From the NCBI GenBank assembly GCA_902778115.1, contig CACYWG010000011.1:1-57781 (forward strand): 57,781 bases of DNA. The letters are read 5' to 3'. The stretch comes from Oscillospiraceae bacterium (GTDB taxonomy: Bacteria > Bacillota > Clostridia > Oscillospirales > Oscillospiraceae). The notes under the pieces are model-generated. The model worked only from the letters and a program-made list of their open reading frames with translations. It ran no database searches and was not told where the DNA came from. A program made the position numbers and the translations under genes. Positions 1-12,671 of the stretch are shown piece after piece. Numbering within the stretch: the first letter of the stretch is position 1; every line of letters begins with the position of its first letter.

Positions 1-4748
<4,748 letters not shown>

Positions 4749-4764
4749 TCCTGAGACAGTGAAA

Positions 4765-4800
4765 CAAAAAATCCCGGTTCCGAAGAACCGGGATTTTTTA
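4765..4800. terminator. Bidirectional intrinsic terminator after rpoC
   Basis: A 10-bp stem (4771-4780 with 4785-4794), loop CGAA, is flanked by an A-run on the left and a T-run on the right, so it can end transcription of rpoC (+) and of the convergent hydrolase gene (-). Confidence 0.93.
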
Positions 4801-4808
4801 TCGCTGTT

Positions 4809-5945
4809 TTATTCACGTCCGCCGGGGAAAATGTCGATCCCATGCCGGACCAGGGCGCTCAGCAGCTCGTCACGCAGCGTGCCGCCGCCCGCGGCGGCCA
4901 GCTTCCGGAGCGAGGCAAAGGCGCTGCGCTGCAGCTCGGGATCCATGTTCCGGATGGCGGACAGGATCGCGTTGGCCGTGGCGACCGGCTCCGCTTTCAG
5001 CTCATGCAGCGTCAGAGCGCCGGAGCTCTCCATGGCATCAAAGATCGCACGGACGAAATCGGCGCGCTGCTGATCATCCAGCTCGTCCAGCCAGCGATGC
5101 AGCGTCTCGTCCATAAAGAGACTCGAGGCCGAGCGGCTGTCCGCCGCCTCAAAGCAGGGGCCGAGGACCTGCCAGGTATAGGGATTGTGCTGCTCCAGAC
5201 CGGAGGCGCTGCTGCGGATGATCTTTTTCTCTTTTTTCGTGCTGAGAAGGATTCCGATCAGAGACGATTCGGGGATCACGACCGCGGTCTTGCCGAGAAT
5301 GCTCTGGATCTGCAGCGTTTTGGCCAGCTCCTTGCGAAAACCGGGCGCGTCGTTGGCGTAGATGCGCAGGATACGCCTTTCCCGCAGCTCGCTGCCGCAG
5401 AACGCGGCGGCATAGACGGCAAAATTGCCGCCCTTTGAGTGTCCGCAGACGCGGATCGGCCCGTCAAAAGTCTCGCCCAGCCGCTTCAGATAGGCCACGG
5501 CCTCAGTCTGCCCGGCCGTGTGATCCTGAAAGCTGAAGTTGAAATCCTCGCGCCAGCCGACAATGGAGTCGTCGGTGCCGCGAAATGCCGCGCATACCGA
5601 TCCGTCCTCCCAGTAAATGCTCAGGGCGGCCAGCTGCAGCTCGCGCTCCGGGTCGATGTGATTGATATATCCGCCCAGCATCAGAGAGCCGAAACGCCTG
5701 CACTTTGCCGCTTTCCGCAGCAGCGGCCCGGGGTCGTTCACGCCGCGGGACTGATCGATCCCCAGCGCGAGATAGTGTTCGCAGACCTCGGTCAGACTCA
5801 TCTGCGGCCGCGGATCCTCGCTCAGGATCTCACCCAGGTCCAGATAGGCCAGCTCCGCCATGATGAGGCCGTCCACCTCGTTAAAGCTGGCGTCCCGCAG
5901 GTTCAGGTCGCCCCGCCAGTCGATATAATCCAGAATATTTGCCAT
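4809..5945 (-). CDS. DUF2974 (Mbeg1-like) alpha/beta hydrolase
   Basis: A 378-residue protein of the DUF2974/Mbeg1-like family, a lipase-like alpha/beta-hydrolase group common in Firmicutes. The nucleophile elbow is GHSKGG at residues 168-173 (Ser170), preceded by the class-typical FRGTDDSIVGWREDF stretch (121-135) that resembles the oxyanion region of class-3 lipases. No signal peptide or membrane segment is seen, so it is probably cytoplasmic. Substrate is unknown; lipase or esterase activity is inferred from the fold. The ATG has a GAGGA ribosome-binding sequence. The gene is alone, convergent to rpoC and divergent from the metal-uptake operon. Confidence 0.85.
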   Translation of the reverse strand: MANILDYIDWRGDLNLRDASFNEVDGLIMAELAYLDLGEILSEDPRPQMSLTEVCEHYLALGIDQSRGVNDPGPLLRKAAKCRRFGSLMLGGYINHIDPERELQLAALSIYWEDGSVCAAFRGTDDSIVGWREDFNFSFQDHTAGQTEAVAYLKRLGETFDGPIRVCGHSKGGNFAVYAAAFCGSELRERRILRIYANDAPGFRKELAKTLQIQSILGKTAVVIPESSLIGILLSTKKEKKIIRSSASGLEQHNPYTWQVLGPCFEAADSRSASSLFMDETLHRWLDELDDQQRADFVRAIFDAMESSGALTLHELKAEPVATANAILSAIRNMDPELQRSAFASLRKLAAAGGGTLRDELLSALVRHGIDIFPGGRE

Positions 5946-6010
5946 ACAATCGTCCTCTGTGTTTTTTGTTTTCCTATTATAATCCTATTTTTACAGAATG
6001 CAAGCGGGCA

Positions 6011-6029
6011 GAAATTGATAATCAGTTTC
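6011..6029. promoter_or_regulatory. Fur/Zur-type operator
   Basis: A 19-bp imperfect palindrome, GAAATTGATAATCAGTTTC, in which 16 of 19 positions are symmetric. It lies just upstream of the -35 box of the Fur-family gene. The AT-rich TGATAATCA core resembles known Fur/Zur/PerR boxes. A related half site (TTATCAAATT) occurs at about 6077-6086 between promoter and start codon. Binding by the adjacent repressor is inferred. Confidence 0.6.
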
Positions 6030-6037
6030 AATTTATC

Positions 6038-6065
6038 TTGACATTGGGAAAATGCGTGCTATAAT
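6038..6065 (+). promoter_or_regulatory. Sigma-A promoter of the metal-uptake operon
   Basis: A consensus -35 TTGACA (6038-6043) and -10 TATAAT (6060-6065) are separated by 16 bp. The promoter sits between the putative operator and the Fur-family gene. Confidence 0.85.
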
Positions 6066-6101
6066 CTGAAAATGCTTATCAAATTGAGGGAAGGCATTTC
6101 C

Positions 6102-6524
6102 ATGAGCGAAAAGAGCCAGTACAAGACACGACAGCGCGAGGAGCTGCTGAACTTCCTGCGCACGACGGACTCCGACCATATCACGGTGGGCGAGGTCTGC
6201 GGCCATTTTCAGCGCTGCGGCAGTCCCATCGGCACGGCGACCGTTTACCGCCATCTCGAGCGGATGGTCGACGAGGGCCTGGTCAACAAGTATACGATCG
6301 ACGCGGGCAGTCCCGCCTGCTTTGAATACATCGGGGCCGAGAGCCACGGGGGAGAGGCCTGCTTCCACTGCAAGTGCGAGAAGTGCGGCCGCCTCATCCA
6401 TCTCCACTGCGAGGAGCTGCAGGGCCTGAGCGAGCATGTGCTCACGCACCACGGCTTTCGCATCAATCCGCTGCGCACGGTTTTTTACGGTCTGTGCGAC
6501 GAGTGCAGGGAGGCGGAAAAATGA
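6102..6524 (+). CDS. Fur-family metal-responsive repressor, probably Zur
   Basis: A 140-residue Fur-superfamily repressor with an N-terminal winged helix (about residues 8-80, recognition region TATVYRHLERM) and a C-terminal metal-binding dimerisation domain. The structural zinc site is formed by C92/C95 and C132/C135, and a His-rich region surrounds HGG, HLHC and HH. The start was set at 6102 because GAGGGAAGG precedes it; an in-frame ATG at 6072 lies only 7 bp past the -10 box and lacks a ribosome site. The stop overlaps the start of the metal-binding lipoprotein gene (ATGA). Because the operon encodes a znuACB-type importer, Zur is the best guess; Fur or PerR-like function cannot be excluded. 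Confidence 0.85.
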   Translation: MSEKSQYKTRQREELLNFLRTTDSDHITVGEVCGHFQRCGSPIGTATVYRHLERMVDEGLVNKYTIDAGSPACFEYIGAESHGGEACFHCKCEKCGRLIHLHCEELQGLSEHVLTHHGFRINPLRTVFYGLCDECREAEK

Positions 6525-7456
6525 AACGATTTTTCTCTGCTGTTATGGCTGCGGCGCTGCTGCTGTCGCTGCTGGCCGGCTGCGGTGCGGCGCCAGCAAA
6601 GGAGCAGGGGAAGCTGAAGATCGTGACAACGATCTTTCCGCTGTATGACTGGACGAAGAACCTGCTCGGAGAGCAGGCGGACGAGGTCTCCCTCACGATG
6701 CTGCTGGACGACGGCGTGGATATGCACTCCTTTCAGCCCTCGGTGAGCGATATGATCACCGTGTCCTCCTGCGATCTGCTGATCTATGTGGGCGGTGAAT
6801 CCGACGCCTGGGTCGCGGACGCGCTCAAAGAGCGCGCCAATCCGAACATGATCGCGCTGAACCTGATGGACGTCCTCGGCGACCGCGCGCTGCGGGAGGA
6901 GCTGGTCGAGGGCATGCAGGGCGAGGCGGAGGACGCGCCGGACGAGCATATCTGGCTCTCGCTGCGAAACGCCGAGATCCTCTGCGCGGCGATCCGCGAT
7001 GCGCTGATCGAGCTCGACGGCGGGCACAGCCGCGCCTATGAGGCCGCCTTCGCGGTCTATGACGCAAAGCTCCGGCAGCTCGACACGGACTACAGCTCCG
7101 CGATCGACGCGGCGGTGCAGCACACGCTGATCGTCGCCGACCGCTTTCCGTTCCGGTATCTGGTCGAGGATTACGGCCTTGACTATTATGCCGCCTTCTC
7201 CGGCTGCGAGGCCGAGACGGAGGCCAGCTTCGCCACGGTCATTTTCCTGGCCGGGAAGGCGGACGAGCTCGGCGTCGGAAATCTCTGCGTGATCGAGACC
7301 TCGGACGGGAAGCTTGCCCGTACGGTGAACGAGAACACACAGAACCGCGATCTCGGCATCCTGACGCTGCACTCGATGCAGGGCGTCGTCGGCGACGGCG
7401 ATTATCTGTCGCTGATGGAACAGAATCTGAATGTGTTGAAAGAGGCATTGAACTGA
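6521..7456 (+). CDS. Metal ABC transporter substrate-binding lipoprotein (ZnuA/AdcA type)
   Basis: A 311-residue surface lipoprotein that captures Zn2+ or Mn2+ for the ABC importer encoded next. The signal peptide ends in a lipobox LLAGC with lipidated Cys21. ZnuA-type metal ligands are visible as H69 (DMHSFQPS) and H143 (DEHIW). At the third ligand position the usual His of the Q/F-H-x-A-F motif is replaced by Asp (ADRFPFRYL), and the fourth site region is CEAETEAS. The acidic, His-rich loop of many zinc-binding proteins is missing. The ATG overlaps the repressor stop and has a GGAGG site. Metal preference is therefore uncertain, although zinc is likely given the context. Confidence 0.88.
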   Translation: MKRFFSAVMAAALLLSLLAGCGAAPAKEQGKLKIVTTIFPLYDWTKNLLGEQADEVSLTMLLDDGVDMHSFQPSVSDMITVSSCDLLIYVGGESDAWVADALKERANPNMIALNLMDVLGDRALREELVEGMQGEAEDAPDEHIWLSLRNAEILCAAIRDALIELDGGHSRAYEAAFAVYDAKLRQLDTDYSSAIDAAVQHTLIVADRFPFRYLVEDYGLDYYAAFSGCEAETEASFATVIFLAGKADELGVGNLCVIETSDGKLARTVNENTQNRDLGILTLHSMQGVVGDGDYLSLMEQNLNVLKEALN

Positions 7457-7459
7457 AGC

Positions 7460-8170
7460 ATGGCGATACTGACCTGTGACAATCTGAGCTTCGGCTACGA
7501 GGGGCGCGCGCTGATCCGCAGCCTGAACTTCGCGGTACAGGCGGGGGACTATCTCTGCATCGTCGGCGAGAACGGCTCCGGCAAGTCTACGCTGATGCGT
7601 ACGATCCTCGGACTGCTGCCGCCGCTGTCCGGCAAGGTGATTTTCGGCGAGGGACTGAAGCAGACCGAGATCGGCTATCTGCCGCAGCAGACCCTGGTCC
7701 AGCGCGATTTCCCCGCCTCGGTGCAGGAGATCGTGATCTCCGGCTGCCAGGGGCGCCTGGGCCTGCGCCCGTTTTACGGTGCACAGGAGAAACGGCGCGC
7801 CGCGGAGGCGATGGAGAAGCTCGGCATCGCGCCGCTCGCCCAGCGCTGCTACCGGGAGCTCTCCGGCGGCCAGCAGCAGCGGGTGCTGCTGGCGCGTGCG
7901 CTCTGCGCGACGGAAAAGCTGCTGCTGCTCGACGAGCCGGTGGCCGGGCTCGACCCGATGGCCACCGAGGACATGTACCGCCTCATTGAACAGCTGAACA
8001 AAGAGGGGACGACCCTCATCATGATCTCCCACGACATGCACTACGCCCTCGGCCACGCCAGCCACATCCTGCAGATCGGCAGCGACTGGTTCTACGGCAG
8101 CAAGGCGGATTATCTGCGCAGCGCGGTCGGGCGCAACTACCTGCGCGGGGGAAAGGGGGCGCGGTCATGA
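7460..8170 (+). CDS. Metal ABC transporter ATP-binding protein (ZnuC type)
   Basis: A 236-residue ABC ATPase that powers metal import. Walker A is GENGSGKS at 36-43, the Q-loop lies in YLPQQ (73-77), the signature LSGGQ is at 134-138, Walker B LLLLDEP is at 154-160 and the switch His is in MISHD. It begins 3 bp after the binding-protein stop, and its own stop overlaps the permease start (ATGA). The gene order regulator-binding protein-ATPase-permease is the standard layout for Zur/MntR-controlled importers. Confidence 0.93.
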   Translation: MAILTCDNLSFGYEGRALIRSLNFAVQAGDYLCIVGENGSGKSTLMRTILGLLPPLSGKVIFGEGLKQTEIGYLPQQTLVQRDFPASVQEIVISGCQGRLGLRPFYGAQEKRRAAEAMEKLGIAPLAQRCYRELSGGQQQRVLLARALCATEKLLLLDEPVAGLDPMATEDMYRLIEQLNKEGTTLIMISHDMHYALGHASHILQIGSDWFYGSKADYLRSAVGRNYLRGGKGARS

Positions 8171-9000
8171 GCCTTCTCCTGAGCTATCTGCAGTATCCCT
8201 TCGTGCGCTATGCGCTCATCGTCGGTACGCTGATCGCGCTGTGTTCGTCGCTGTTCGGCGTGACGCTGGTGCTCAAGCGCTTTTCCTTCATCGGCGACGG
8301 CCTGAGCCATGTGGCCTTCGGCGCGATCGCCGTGGCCACGGTACTGCATCTGAACAACCAGATGCTCTTCGTTCTGCCGGTGACGGTGCTCTGCGCCGTA
8401 CTGCTGCTGCAGGCCGGGCAGAACGCCAGGATCAAGGGTGACGCCGCGATCGCGATGCTGTCCGTGGGCGCGCTGGCCATCGGCTATCTGCTGATGAACC
8501 TGTTTTCCACATCCTCGAACCTCTCCGGCGACGTCTGCTCCACGCTCTTCGGCTCCACCTCCATCCTTACGCTGACGAAGACGGAGGTCTGGCTCAGCGT
8601 GGGACTGTCACTGCTGGTCGTGGCGGCCTTCATCCTGTTTTACAACAAGATCTTTGCCGTTACCTTCGACGAGGGCTTTGCCCGGGCCACCGGGCTGCCG
8701 GCCGCGGCCTACAATCTGCTGATCGCCGTCATCATCGCCGTCATCATCGTGCTGGCGATGAACCTGGTCGGCTCGCTGCTGATCTCCGCGCTGGTGATTT
8801 TCCCGGCGCTGTCCGCGATGCGGCTGTTCAAGAGCTTCCGTGCGGTCACGATCTGCTCGGCCGTTCTCTCGGTCGCCTGCGCCTTTTCCGGCATCGTGAT
8901 CTCCATTCTTGCCGAGACACCGGTGGGCAGCACGATCGTCGCGGTGGACATTGCCGCCTTCGGGCTCTTCTGCCTCATCGGAAAACTGAAAAGAGCATAA
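8167..9000 (+). CDS. Metal ABC transporter permease (ZnuB/MntB type)
   Basis: A 277-residue integral membrane protein of the ABC-3 family with about eight hydrophobic segments. It contains the family-typical segment MNLVGSLLISALVIFPALSAM near residue 198, written here as its core LVGSLLISALVIFPA. It forms the channel of the zinc/manganese importer with the preceding ATPase. It is translationally coupled by a 4-bp overlap and is followed directly by a hairpin terminator, ending the operon. Confidence 0.93.
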   Translation: MSLLLSYLQYPFVRYALIVGTLIALCSSLFGVTLVLKRFSFIGDGLSHVAFGAIAVATVLHLNNQMLFVLPVTVLCAVLLLQAGQNARIKGDAAIAMLSVGALAIGYLLMNLFSTSSNLSGDVCSTLFGSTSILTLTKTEVWLSVGLSLLVVAAFILFYNKIFAVTFDEGFARATGLPAAAYNLLIAVIIAVIIVLAMNLVGSLLISALVIFPALSAMRLFKSFRAVTICSAVLSVACAFSGIVISILAETPVGSTIVAVDIAAFGLFCLIGKLKRA

Positions 9001-9004
9001 AAAA

Positions 9005-9026
9005 ACCGCTTCCTTCGGGAAGCGGT
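9005..9026. terminator. Hairpin terminator between znuB-type gene and yitT
   Basis: A 9-bp stem (9005-9013 with 9018-9026) with a TTCG tetraloop. The A-run on its left gives a T-run for the minus-strand gene; the plus-strand T-run is weak. Confidence 0.8.
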
Positions 9027-9038
9027 CTATTTATGCTC

Positions 9039-9908
9039 TCAGTCGGCGCGGAAGCCCTCGCCGTGGACTTCGGTGGAATCGGTGACAAAGGTGAAGGCCC
9101 GTGGATCGGCCTGCTTGATCAGGCGCAGGGTCTGCGCCAGGACGCGCCGCCGCGTGACGGTAACGATGATCTGCTTGTTCTCCTTCGTATAGCCGCCGAG
9201 CGCGGGGATCACGGTGGTGCCGCGGTCCGTAAGGGTGTTGAGAAGCTCCGTGACCTCCTCGCCGCGGTCGGTGACGGTGTAGATCACCTTGGCGTAATCC
9301 ACGCCCTGGGTGATGGTGTCGATCATCTTGGAGGAGACGAAAATGGCGATCGAGGAATAGATCGCGACCTCGATATCCTTGAATACGATCACGGCGAAGG
9401 CGACGACGCTCGCGTCGATAAACAGCAGCAGCGTGCCGCTGGGCACATTGGGCAGCACGCGCCGCACCATCAGCGCAGCCAGATCGGTGCCCCCGGTCGT
9501 GATCCCGCGCAGAAACAGCAGACCCAGGCCGAGACCCGAGATCGCGCCGCCGAAGACCGCGGCGATCAGCATGTCGTTGGTGTAGGCAATGTGCAGCGAG
9601 GTCGTGAAATCAATAAAGAAGCTCATCAGCGGCACGGACAGCAGCGTAAAGATGAGCGTCTTTCTGCCCAGCAGCTTCCAGGCACCGAGCAGCAGCGGCA
9701 GGTTCAGCAGCAGCGTCCAGGCGCCGACGCTGAGCTTCGGGCACAGATAGGCCAGCGCCGTCGCCAGACCGGACACGCCGCCGGGAGCGATATCGTTGGG
9801 CACGGTGAAGACAGCCAGCGGAACGCCGACCAGCGCTGTGCCGCAAAAGGTAAAAAGGAGATCCAGAAGGAGTTCCTTCGGCGGATAGTTTTTCAGGATG
9901 TGTTTCAT
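9039..9908 (-). CDS. YitT family membrane protein (DUF161/DUF2179)
   Basis: A 289-residue protein of the YitT family. About five transmembrane segments occupy residues 15-200 and include the family stretches PGGVSGLAT and GITTGGTDLAA. A soluble DUF2179 domain follows (about 215-275; KVIYTVTDRGEEV and TVTRRR). The molecular role of the family is not established; some members are linked to transport or sporulation. The gene is monocistronic with a strong sigma-A promoter overlapping the end of spmB, and it converges on the metal-uptake operon. Confidence 0.88.
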   Translation of the reverse strand: MKHILKNYPPKELLLDLLFTFCGTALVGVPLAVFTVPNDIAPGGVSGLATALAYLCPKLSVGAWTLLLNLPLLLGAWKLLGRKTLIFTLLSVPLMSFFIDFTTSLHIAYTNDMLIAAVFGGAISGLGLGLLFLRGITTGGTDLAALMVRRVLPNVPSGTLLLFIDASVVAFAVIVFKDIEVAIYSSIAIFVSSKMIDTITQGVDYAKVIYTVTDRGEEVTELLNTLTDRGTTVIPALGGYTKENKQIIVTVTRRRVLAQTLRLIKQADPRAFTFVTDSTEVHGEGFRAD

Positions 9909-9943
9909 GATTTTCGTATACCTGCTTTTCTCTGCGTGCAGCT

Positions 9944-9971
9944 ATTATAGCTTGTAATCCGCGCTTGTCAA
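9944..9971 (-). promoter_or_regulatory. Promoter of the yitT-type gene
   Basis: Minus-strand TTGACA (9966-9971) and TATAAT (9944-9949) are separated by 16 bp, both exact consensus hexamers. The -35 box lies 3 bp from the spmB stop codon. Confidence 0.85.
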
Positions 9972-9974
9972 GTC

Positions 9975-10493
9975 TCAGCCCCAGAGAAGGCGGCAGATCC
10001 AGGCGGCGGAGAGAAAACAGGCGAGATCGGCGCAGAGCGCAGCGGGGATGGCCCAGCGCGTTTCGCGCACACCGGCGGCGGAGAAATAGACGGCAATGAC
10101 GTAAAAGGTCGTCTCGCTCGAACCGATCATGACGGCGGCGCAGCGCCCGATCAGCGAATCGGCACCGAAGCGGGTGATCAGCTCCGAAGCGACAGCCAGC
10201 GCGCCGCTGCCGGACAACGGGCGCAGCAGCATCAGCAGCGCCGTCTCCTCCGGCACGCCGAGCCTGCGCAGCAGGGGGGCGGCGAGATCGACGAGATACT
10301 CGCCCAGCCCCGAGGCGCGCAGCGTATGGATCAGCGCAAACAGCAGCACCAGCGCCGGCATCAGCTCCAGCGTCAGCCGCAGGCCCTTGTCCGCACCGTC
10401 CAGCAGCGCCTGATACACGTCACAGCCGCGCAGACGGGCATACAGGCAGAGGAAGCCGAGCAGGAGCAGCGGCGTCAGCGACAGGAGGGCCAT
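9975..10493 (-). CDS. spmB: Spore maturation protein B
   Basis: A 172-residue integral membrane protein of the SpmB/nucleoside-recognition family, needed with SpmA for spore core dehydration in Bacillus. Recognisable segments are RPLSGSGALAVASELI (about residue 91) and GSSETTFYVIAVYFSAAG (about 124). The ATG at 10493 was chosen because the frame upstream is hydrophilic and off-family; it overlaps the end of spmA by 19 bp. No clear ribosome site is seen, so translation probably depends on coupling to spmA. Together with spoIIE it shows that the host makes endospores. Confidence 0.9.
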   Translation of the reverse strand: MALLSLTPLLLLGFLCLYARLRGCDVYQALLDGADKGLRLTLELMPALVLLFALIHTLRASGLGEYLVDLAAPLLRRLGVPEETALLMLLRPLSGSGALAVASELITRFGADSLIGRCAAVMIGSSETTFYVIAVYFSAAGVRETRWAIPAALCADLACFLSAAWICRLLWG

Positions 10494-11053
10494 CGCCGCT
10501 TGAGGATCGACGCCGCGCCGAGTCCCGCGCACACAGAAAGCAGGGAACTGAGCCAGACCGCCGGCATGATGTCGAAGGGAGCTGCCGCGCCGGCAGAGGC
10601 ACGGACGGCGGCGATCGTGCCGGGAACAAGCTGCAGCGAGGCAGTATTGAGCACCACGAGCAGGGGCAGCTCGTCGCGCGCCGGCTCGCCCAGCGCCGCC
10701 ATGGCGCGCGCCGCGCGGATCCCGGCCGGGGTGGCGGCATTGCCGAGGCCGAGAAGATTGGCGCTGAGATTTTCACCGAGGGCCGAGAGGATCTCTCCGC
10801 TCTGCGACGAGCGCGGAAAAAGGCGGCGGAGCAGCGGCCGGAGCAAGTCCGAAAGCCGAGCGGCAAGGCCGCAGCGCTCCGCCAGCTCCATCCAGGCGCT
10901 CCAGAAGCAGAGGCTGCCGGCGATGCCCAGGCAGAAGGGGATCGCCTCCTGCGCACCGAGCAGCAGCGCGTTTCCCGTCTGCGCTGCGTTTCCGCTGAGC
11001 ACAGAGAAATACAGGGACAGCAGAAAGATCAGCGTGAACAGGGTACCGAGCAT
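10475..11053 (-). CDS. spmA: Spore maturation protein A
   Basis: A 192-residue membrane protein of the SpmA family, partner of SpmB. Family motifs are ENLSANLLGLGNAATPAG (about residues 93-110) and LLVVLNTASLQLVPGTIAA (about 130). The ATG at 11053 is preceded by GGAGGAG with 8 bp spacing; a TTG two codons upstream is possible but too close to the ribosome site. It is first in a two-gene operon and divergent from the AbrB-type regulator across a roughly 190-bp AT-rich gap. Confidence 0.92.
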   Translation of the reverse strand: MLGTLFTLIFLLSLYFSVLSGNAAQTGNALLLGAQEAIPFCLGIAGSLCFWSAWMELAERCGLAARLSDLLRPLLRRLFPRSSQSGEILSALGENLSANLLGLGNAATPAGIRAARAMAALGEPARDELPLLVVLNTASLQLVPGTIAAVRASAGAAAPFDIMPAVWLSSLLSVCAGLGAASILKRRWPSCR

Positions 11054-11184
11054 CGACAAAGCTCCTCCAAATTAAATAATAATTCAGCATTTTGCGGTGT
11101 TTTTTCCATAAAATGTTCTTTTTCGCCAAAAAACTGGAAAAATCAAAAAAATGTTAATTTTTTGTTTCATTGCACGCAAAATAA

Positions 11185-11213
11185 TTTACAACGATCAAAA
11201 AATGTGATATAAA
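11185..11213 (+). promoter_or_regulatory. Promoter of the AbrB-type gene
   Basis: TTTACA (11185-11190) and TATAAA (11208-11213) are separated by 17 bp in a very AT-rich stretch (11080-11225), the kind of DNA AbrB-type proteins themselves often bind. Confidence 0.7.
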
Positions 11214-11246
11214 CAATCATAATTAACTCCGGAGGGGGCAATAACT

Positions 11247-11492
11247 ATGAAGTCCACAGGCATTGTGAGAAAAGTTGATGAGTTGGGGCGTATCGTACTG
11301 CCGATCGAAATGCGGCGTACCCTCGATATAGCCGAGAAGGATGCACTGGAAATCTATGTTGAGGGGGACAGCATTATTCTGCGCAAATATCAGCCGGCCT
11401 GTATCTTTTGTGATAACATGAAAAATGTGATCTCCTTCCAGGGTAAGAATATCTGCTCGGACTGCCTTGAGAAAATCAAAACCAAGTTCTGA
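11247..11492 (+). CDS. AbrB/SpoVT-family transcriptional regulator with CxxC tail
   Basis: An 81-residue transition-state regulator. Residues 1-47 form the swapped-hairpin DNA-binding fold (MKSTGIVRKVDELGRIVLP, then LEIYVEGDSIILRKY), very close to AbrB. The C-terminal 30 residues carry two Cys pairs, C53xxC56 and C71xxC74, as in a small zinc ribbon; this extension is frequent in clostridial homologues. The start has a GGAGGGGG site. It lies opposite spmAB and is monocistronic, ending in a strong terminator. A role in the growth-to-sporulation switch is inferred from the family and its neighbours. Confidence 0.9.
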   Translation: MKSTGIVRKVDELGRIVLPIEMRRTLDIAEKDALEIYVEGDSIILRKYQPACIFCDNMKNVISFQGKNICSDCLEKIKTKF

Positions 11493-11515
11493 ACATAGAC
11501 AGCGACTGTAACGAA

Positions 11516-11556
11516 AAACGATCCGCAGAGCCATCGGCTTTGCGGATCGTTTGCTT
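11516..11556 (+). terminator. Terminator of the AbrB-type gene
   Basis: A long stem (11516-11527 with 11541-11552) contains a nested AGCC/GGCT stem in its loop and ends in TTTGCTTTT. It also faces the end of the minus-strand ECF gene. Confidence 0.88.
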
Positions 11557-11563
11557 TTAGCGT

Positions 11564-12097
11564 TTATTCGGTTTTGCCCGGGTCGCCGAGAAAATGCGCC
11601 ATGACCCGGTAGAGCGGCTGAAACAGCACCAGCGTCAGCACAAAATTGCCGCCGCAGTGCGCCAGATCGAAGGGGATGCCGTTGACCCACATGGCCAGGA
11701 ACATCTCCCAGCCGCCGTTGATGGCGAAGTATTCCAGATACATCAGCGGCCCGAAAATCAGGCCGAAGACCGCAGCGACGACGGCCCAGATCAGCGAGGA
11801 GCGGTTTTGGCGCATCAGCATGGCCACGGCCAGCAGCAGCGGCCAGGTGTAGAGATAGCCGAACCACCAGATATGAAAGCCGTTGACCAGGCCCTCCAGC
11901 ATCACATAGATGCCCACGCTGAACATGCCCTTCCAGCCAAAAAAGACGGCGCAGAGGATGATCAGCACGGCGTTGAGGTTGATGTTGGGCAGCGCGTACA
12001 GCGCCTCCTTGGCGGCAAAGATCAGCGCGCCCATCAGGGGCAGCAGCGCGATCTCCCGGACGCTGAGCTTACCAGCCGACGGTGAAGACGATCTCAT
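11564..12097 (-). CDS. ECF transporter S component, probably for cobalamin
   Basis: A 177-residue membrane protein with about five or six hydrophobic segments, of the size and character of the substrate-binding S subunit of ECF vitamin importers. It lacks its own ATPase and T subunit, as in group II systems that share a common EcfAAT module encoded elsewhere. The ATG lies inside the end of the preceding gene (29-bp overlap), so the two are co-translated. The operon is preceded by a cobalamin riboswitch, which is the evidence for B12 or a B12 precursor as substrate; the sequence itself does not prove substrate choice. Confidence 0.75.
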   Translation of the reverse strand: MRSSSPSAGKLSVREIALLPLMGALIFAAKEALYALPNINLNAVLIILCAVFFGWKGMFSVGIYVMLEGLVNGFHIWWFGYLYTWPLLLAVAMLMRQNRSSLIWAVVAAVFGLIFGPLMYLEYFAINGGWEMFLAMWVNGIPFDLAHCGGNFVLTLVLFQPLYRVMAHFLGDPGKTE

Positions 12098-12608
12098 AGT
12101 GGTCGCCGTCTGCGATCAGAGTGTCGTCCACGCCGGTCATCATCATTTCTCCGCCCTTGGTGAAGCACCACCACTCCTGCTTGTCGCTGTCGGTCCCCTC
12201 ACCGTCGACCGTGGTGACAAAGAGGCCGTACTCGCTCTCGTCGCCCTGCACCAGATTCTCCTGCTCCAGAGCCTCGCGCAGATTCAGCGCTTCGGTGGTG
12301 ATGACGAATTCCTTTTCGCTTCCGTCGGCATGCGTCACGCTGACAGTGATCGTGACCTCGCCGGCTTCGGCTTTGGCGGGCTCGGCAGATTCGCCCTCGG
12401 CGGGCGCTTCTGCGGGTTCGGCCTGTGCTTCCGCTTCTGCGGGTTCGGCGGTCTGCTGAGCTGCTGCGGCCGGTTCCTCGGTCACGGCGGCGGGGTGCCT
12501 TTCAGGCGCAGCGGGGCGGAGCGCAAACCAGGCAATGATCGCGCCGAGGACCAGTACAAGCAAAATGGCCACGGCGATGATCGCTTTTCTGTTGTTTTTG
12601 TTGGACAT
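12069..12608 (-). CDS. Membrane-anchored DUF4430 (transcobalamin C-terminal-like) protein
   Basis: A 179-residue protein: an N-terminal membrane anchor (about residues 8-28, IIAVAILLVLVLGAIIAWF), a linker of about 50 residues made almost only of A, E, P and T, then a DUF4430 domain (about 90-179). The domain shows the family pattern NLREALEQENLV, WWCFTKGGEMM and DGDHYEIVF. DUF4430 is related to the C-terminal domain of animal intrinsic factor and transcobalamin, which grips cobalamin. The ATG at 12608 has a GGAGAGG site; the TTG just upstream is less likely. It is first after the B12 riboswitch and overlaps the ECF S component, so an extracellular cobalamin-capturing role is a reasonable inference. 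Confidence 0.8.
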   Translation of the reverse strand: MSNKNNRKAIIAVAILLVLVLGAIIAWFALRPAAPERHPAAVTEEPAAAAQQTAEPAEAEAQAEPAEAPAEGESAEPAKAEAGEVTITVSVTHADGSEKEFVITTEALNLREALEQENLVQGDESEYGLFVTTVDGEGTDSDKQEWWCFTKGGEMMMTGVDDTLIADGDHYEIVFTVGW

Positions 12609-12671
12609 CAAATCCTCTCCTTTCTTTGTTCAGCCTTTCGGCTATCGAATATCGCCTGAAGCAAAAGAGAG

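Noticed and set aside
4765..4800. Hairpins after rpoC as a regulatory RNA
   Set aside because: Short perfect stem, A- and T-runs on both sides and convergent genes make it an ordinary bidirectional terminator.
6072..6101. Earlier ATG for the Fur-family gene
   Set aside because: It lies 7 bp after the -10 box with no ribosome site; the ATG at 6102 has GAGGGAAGG.
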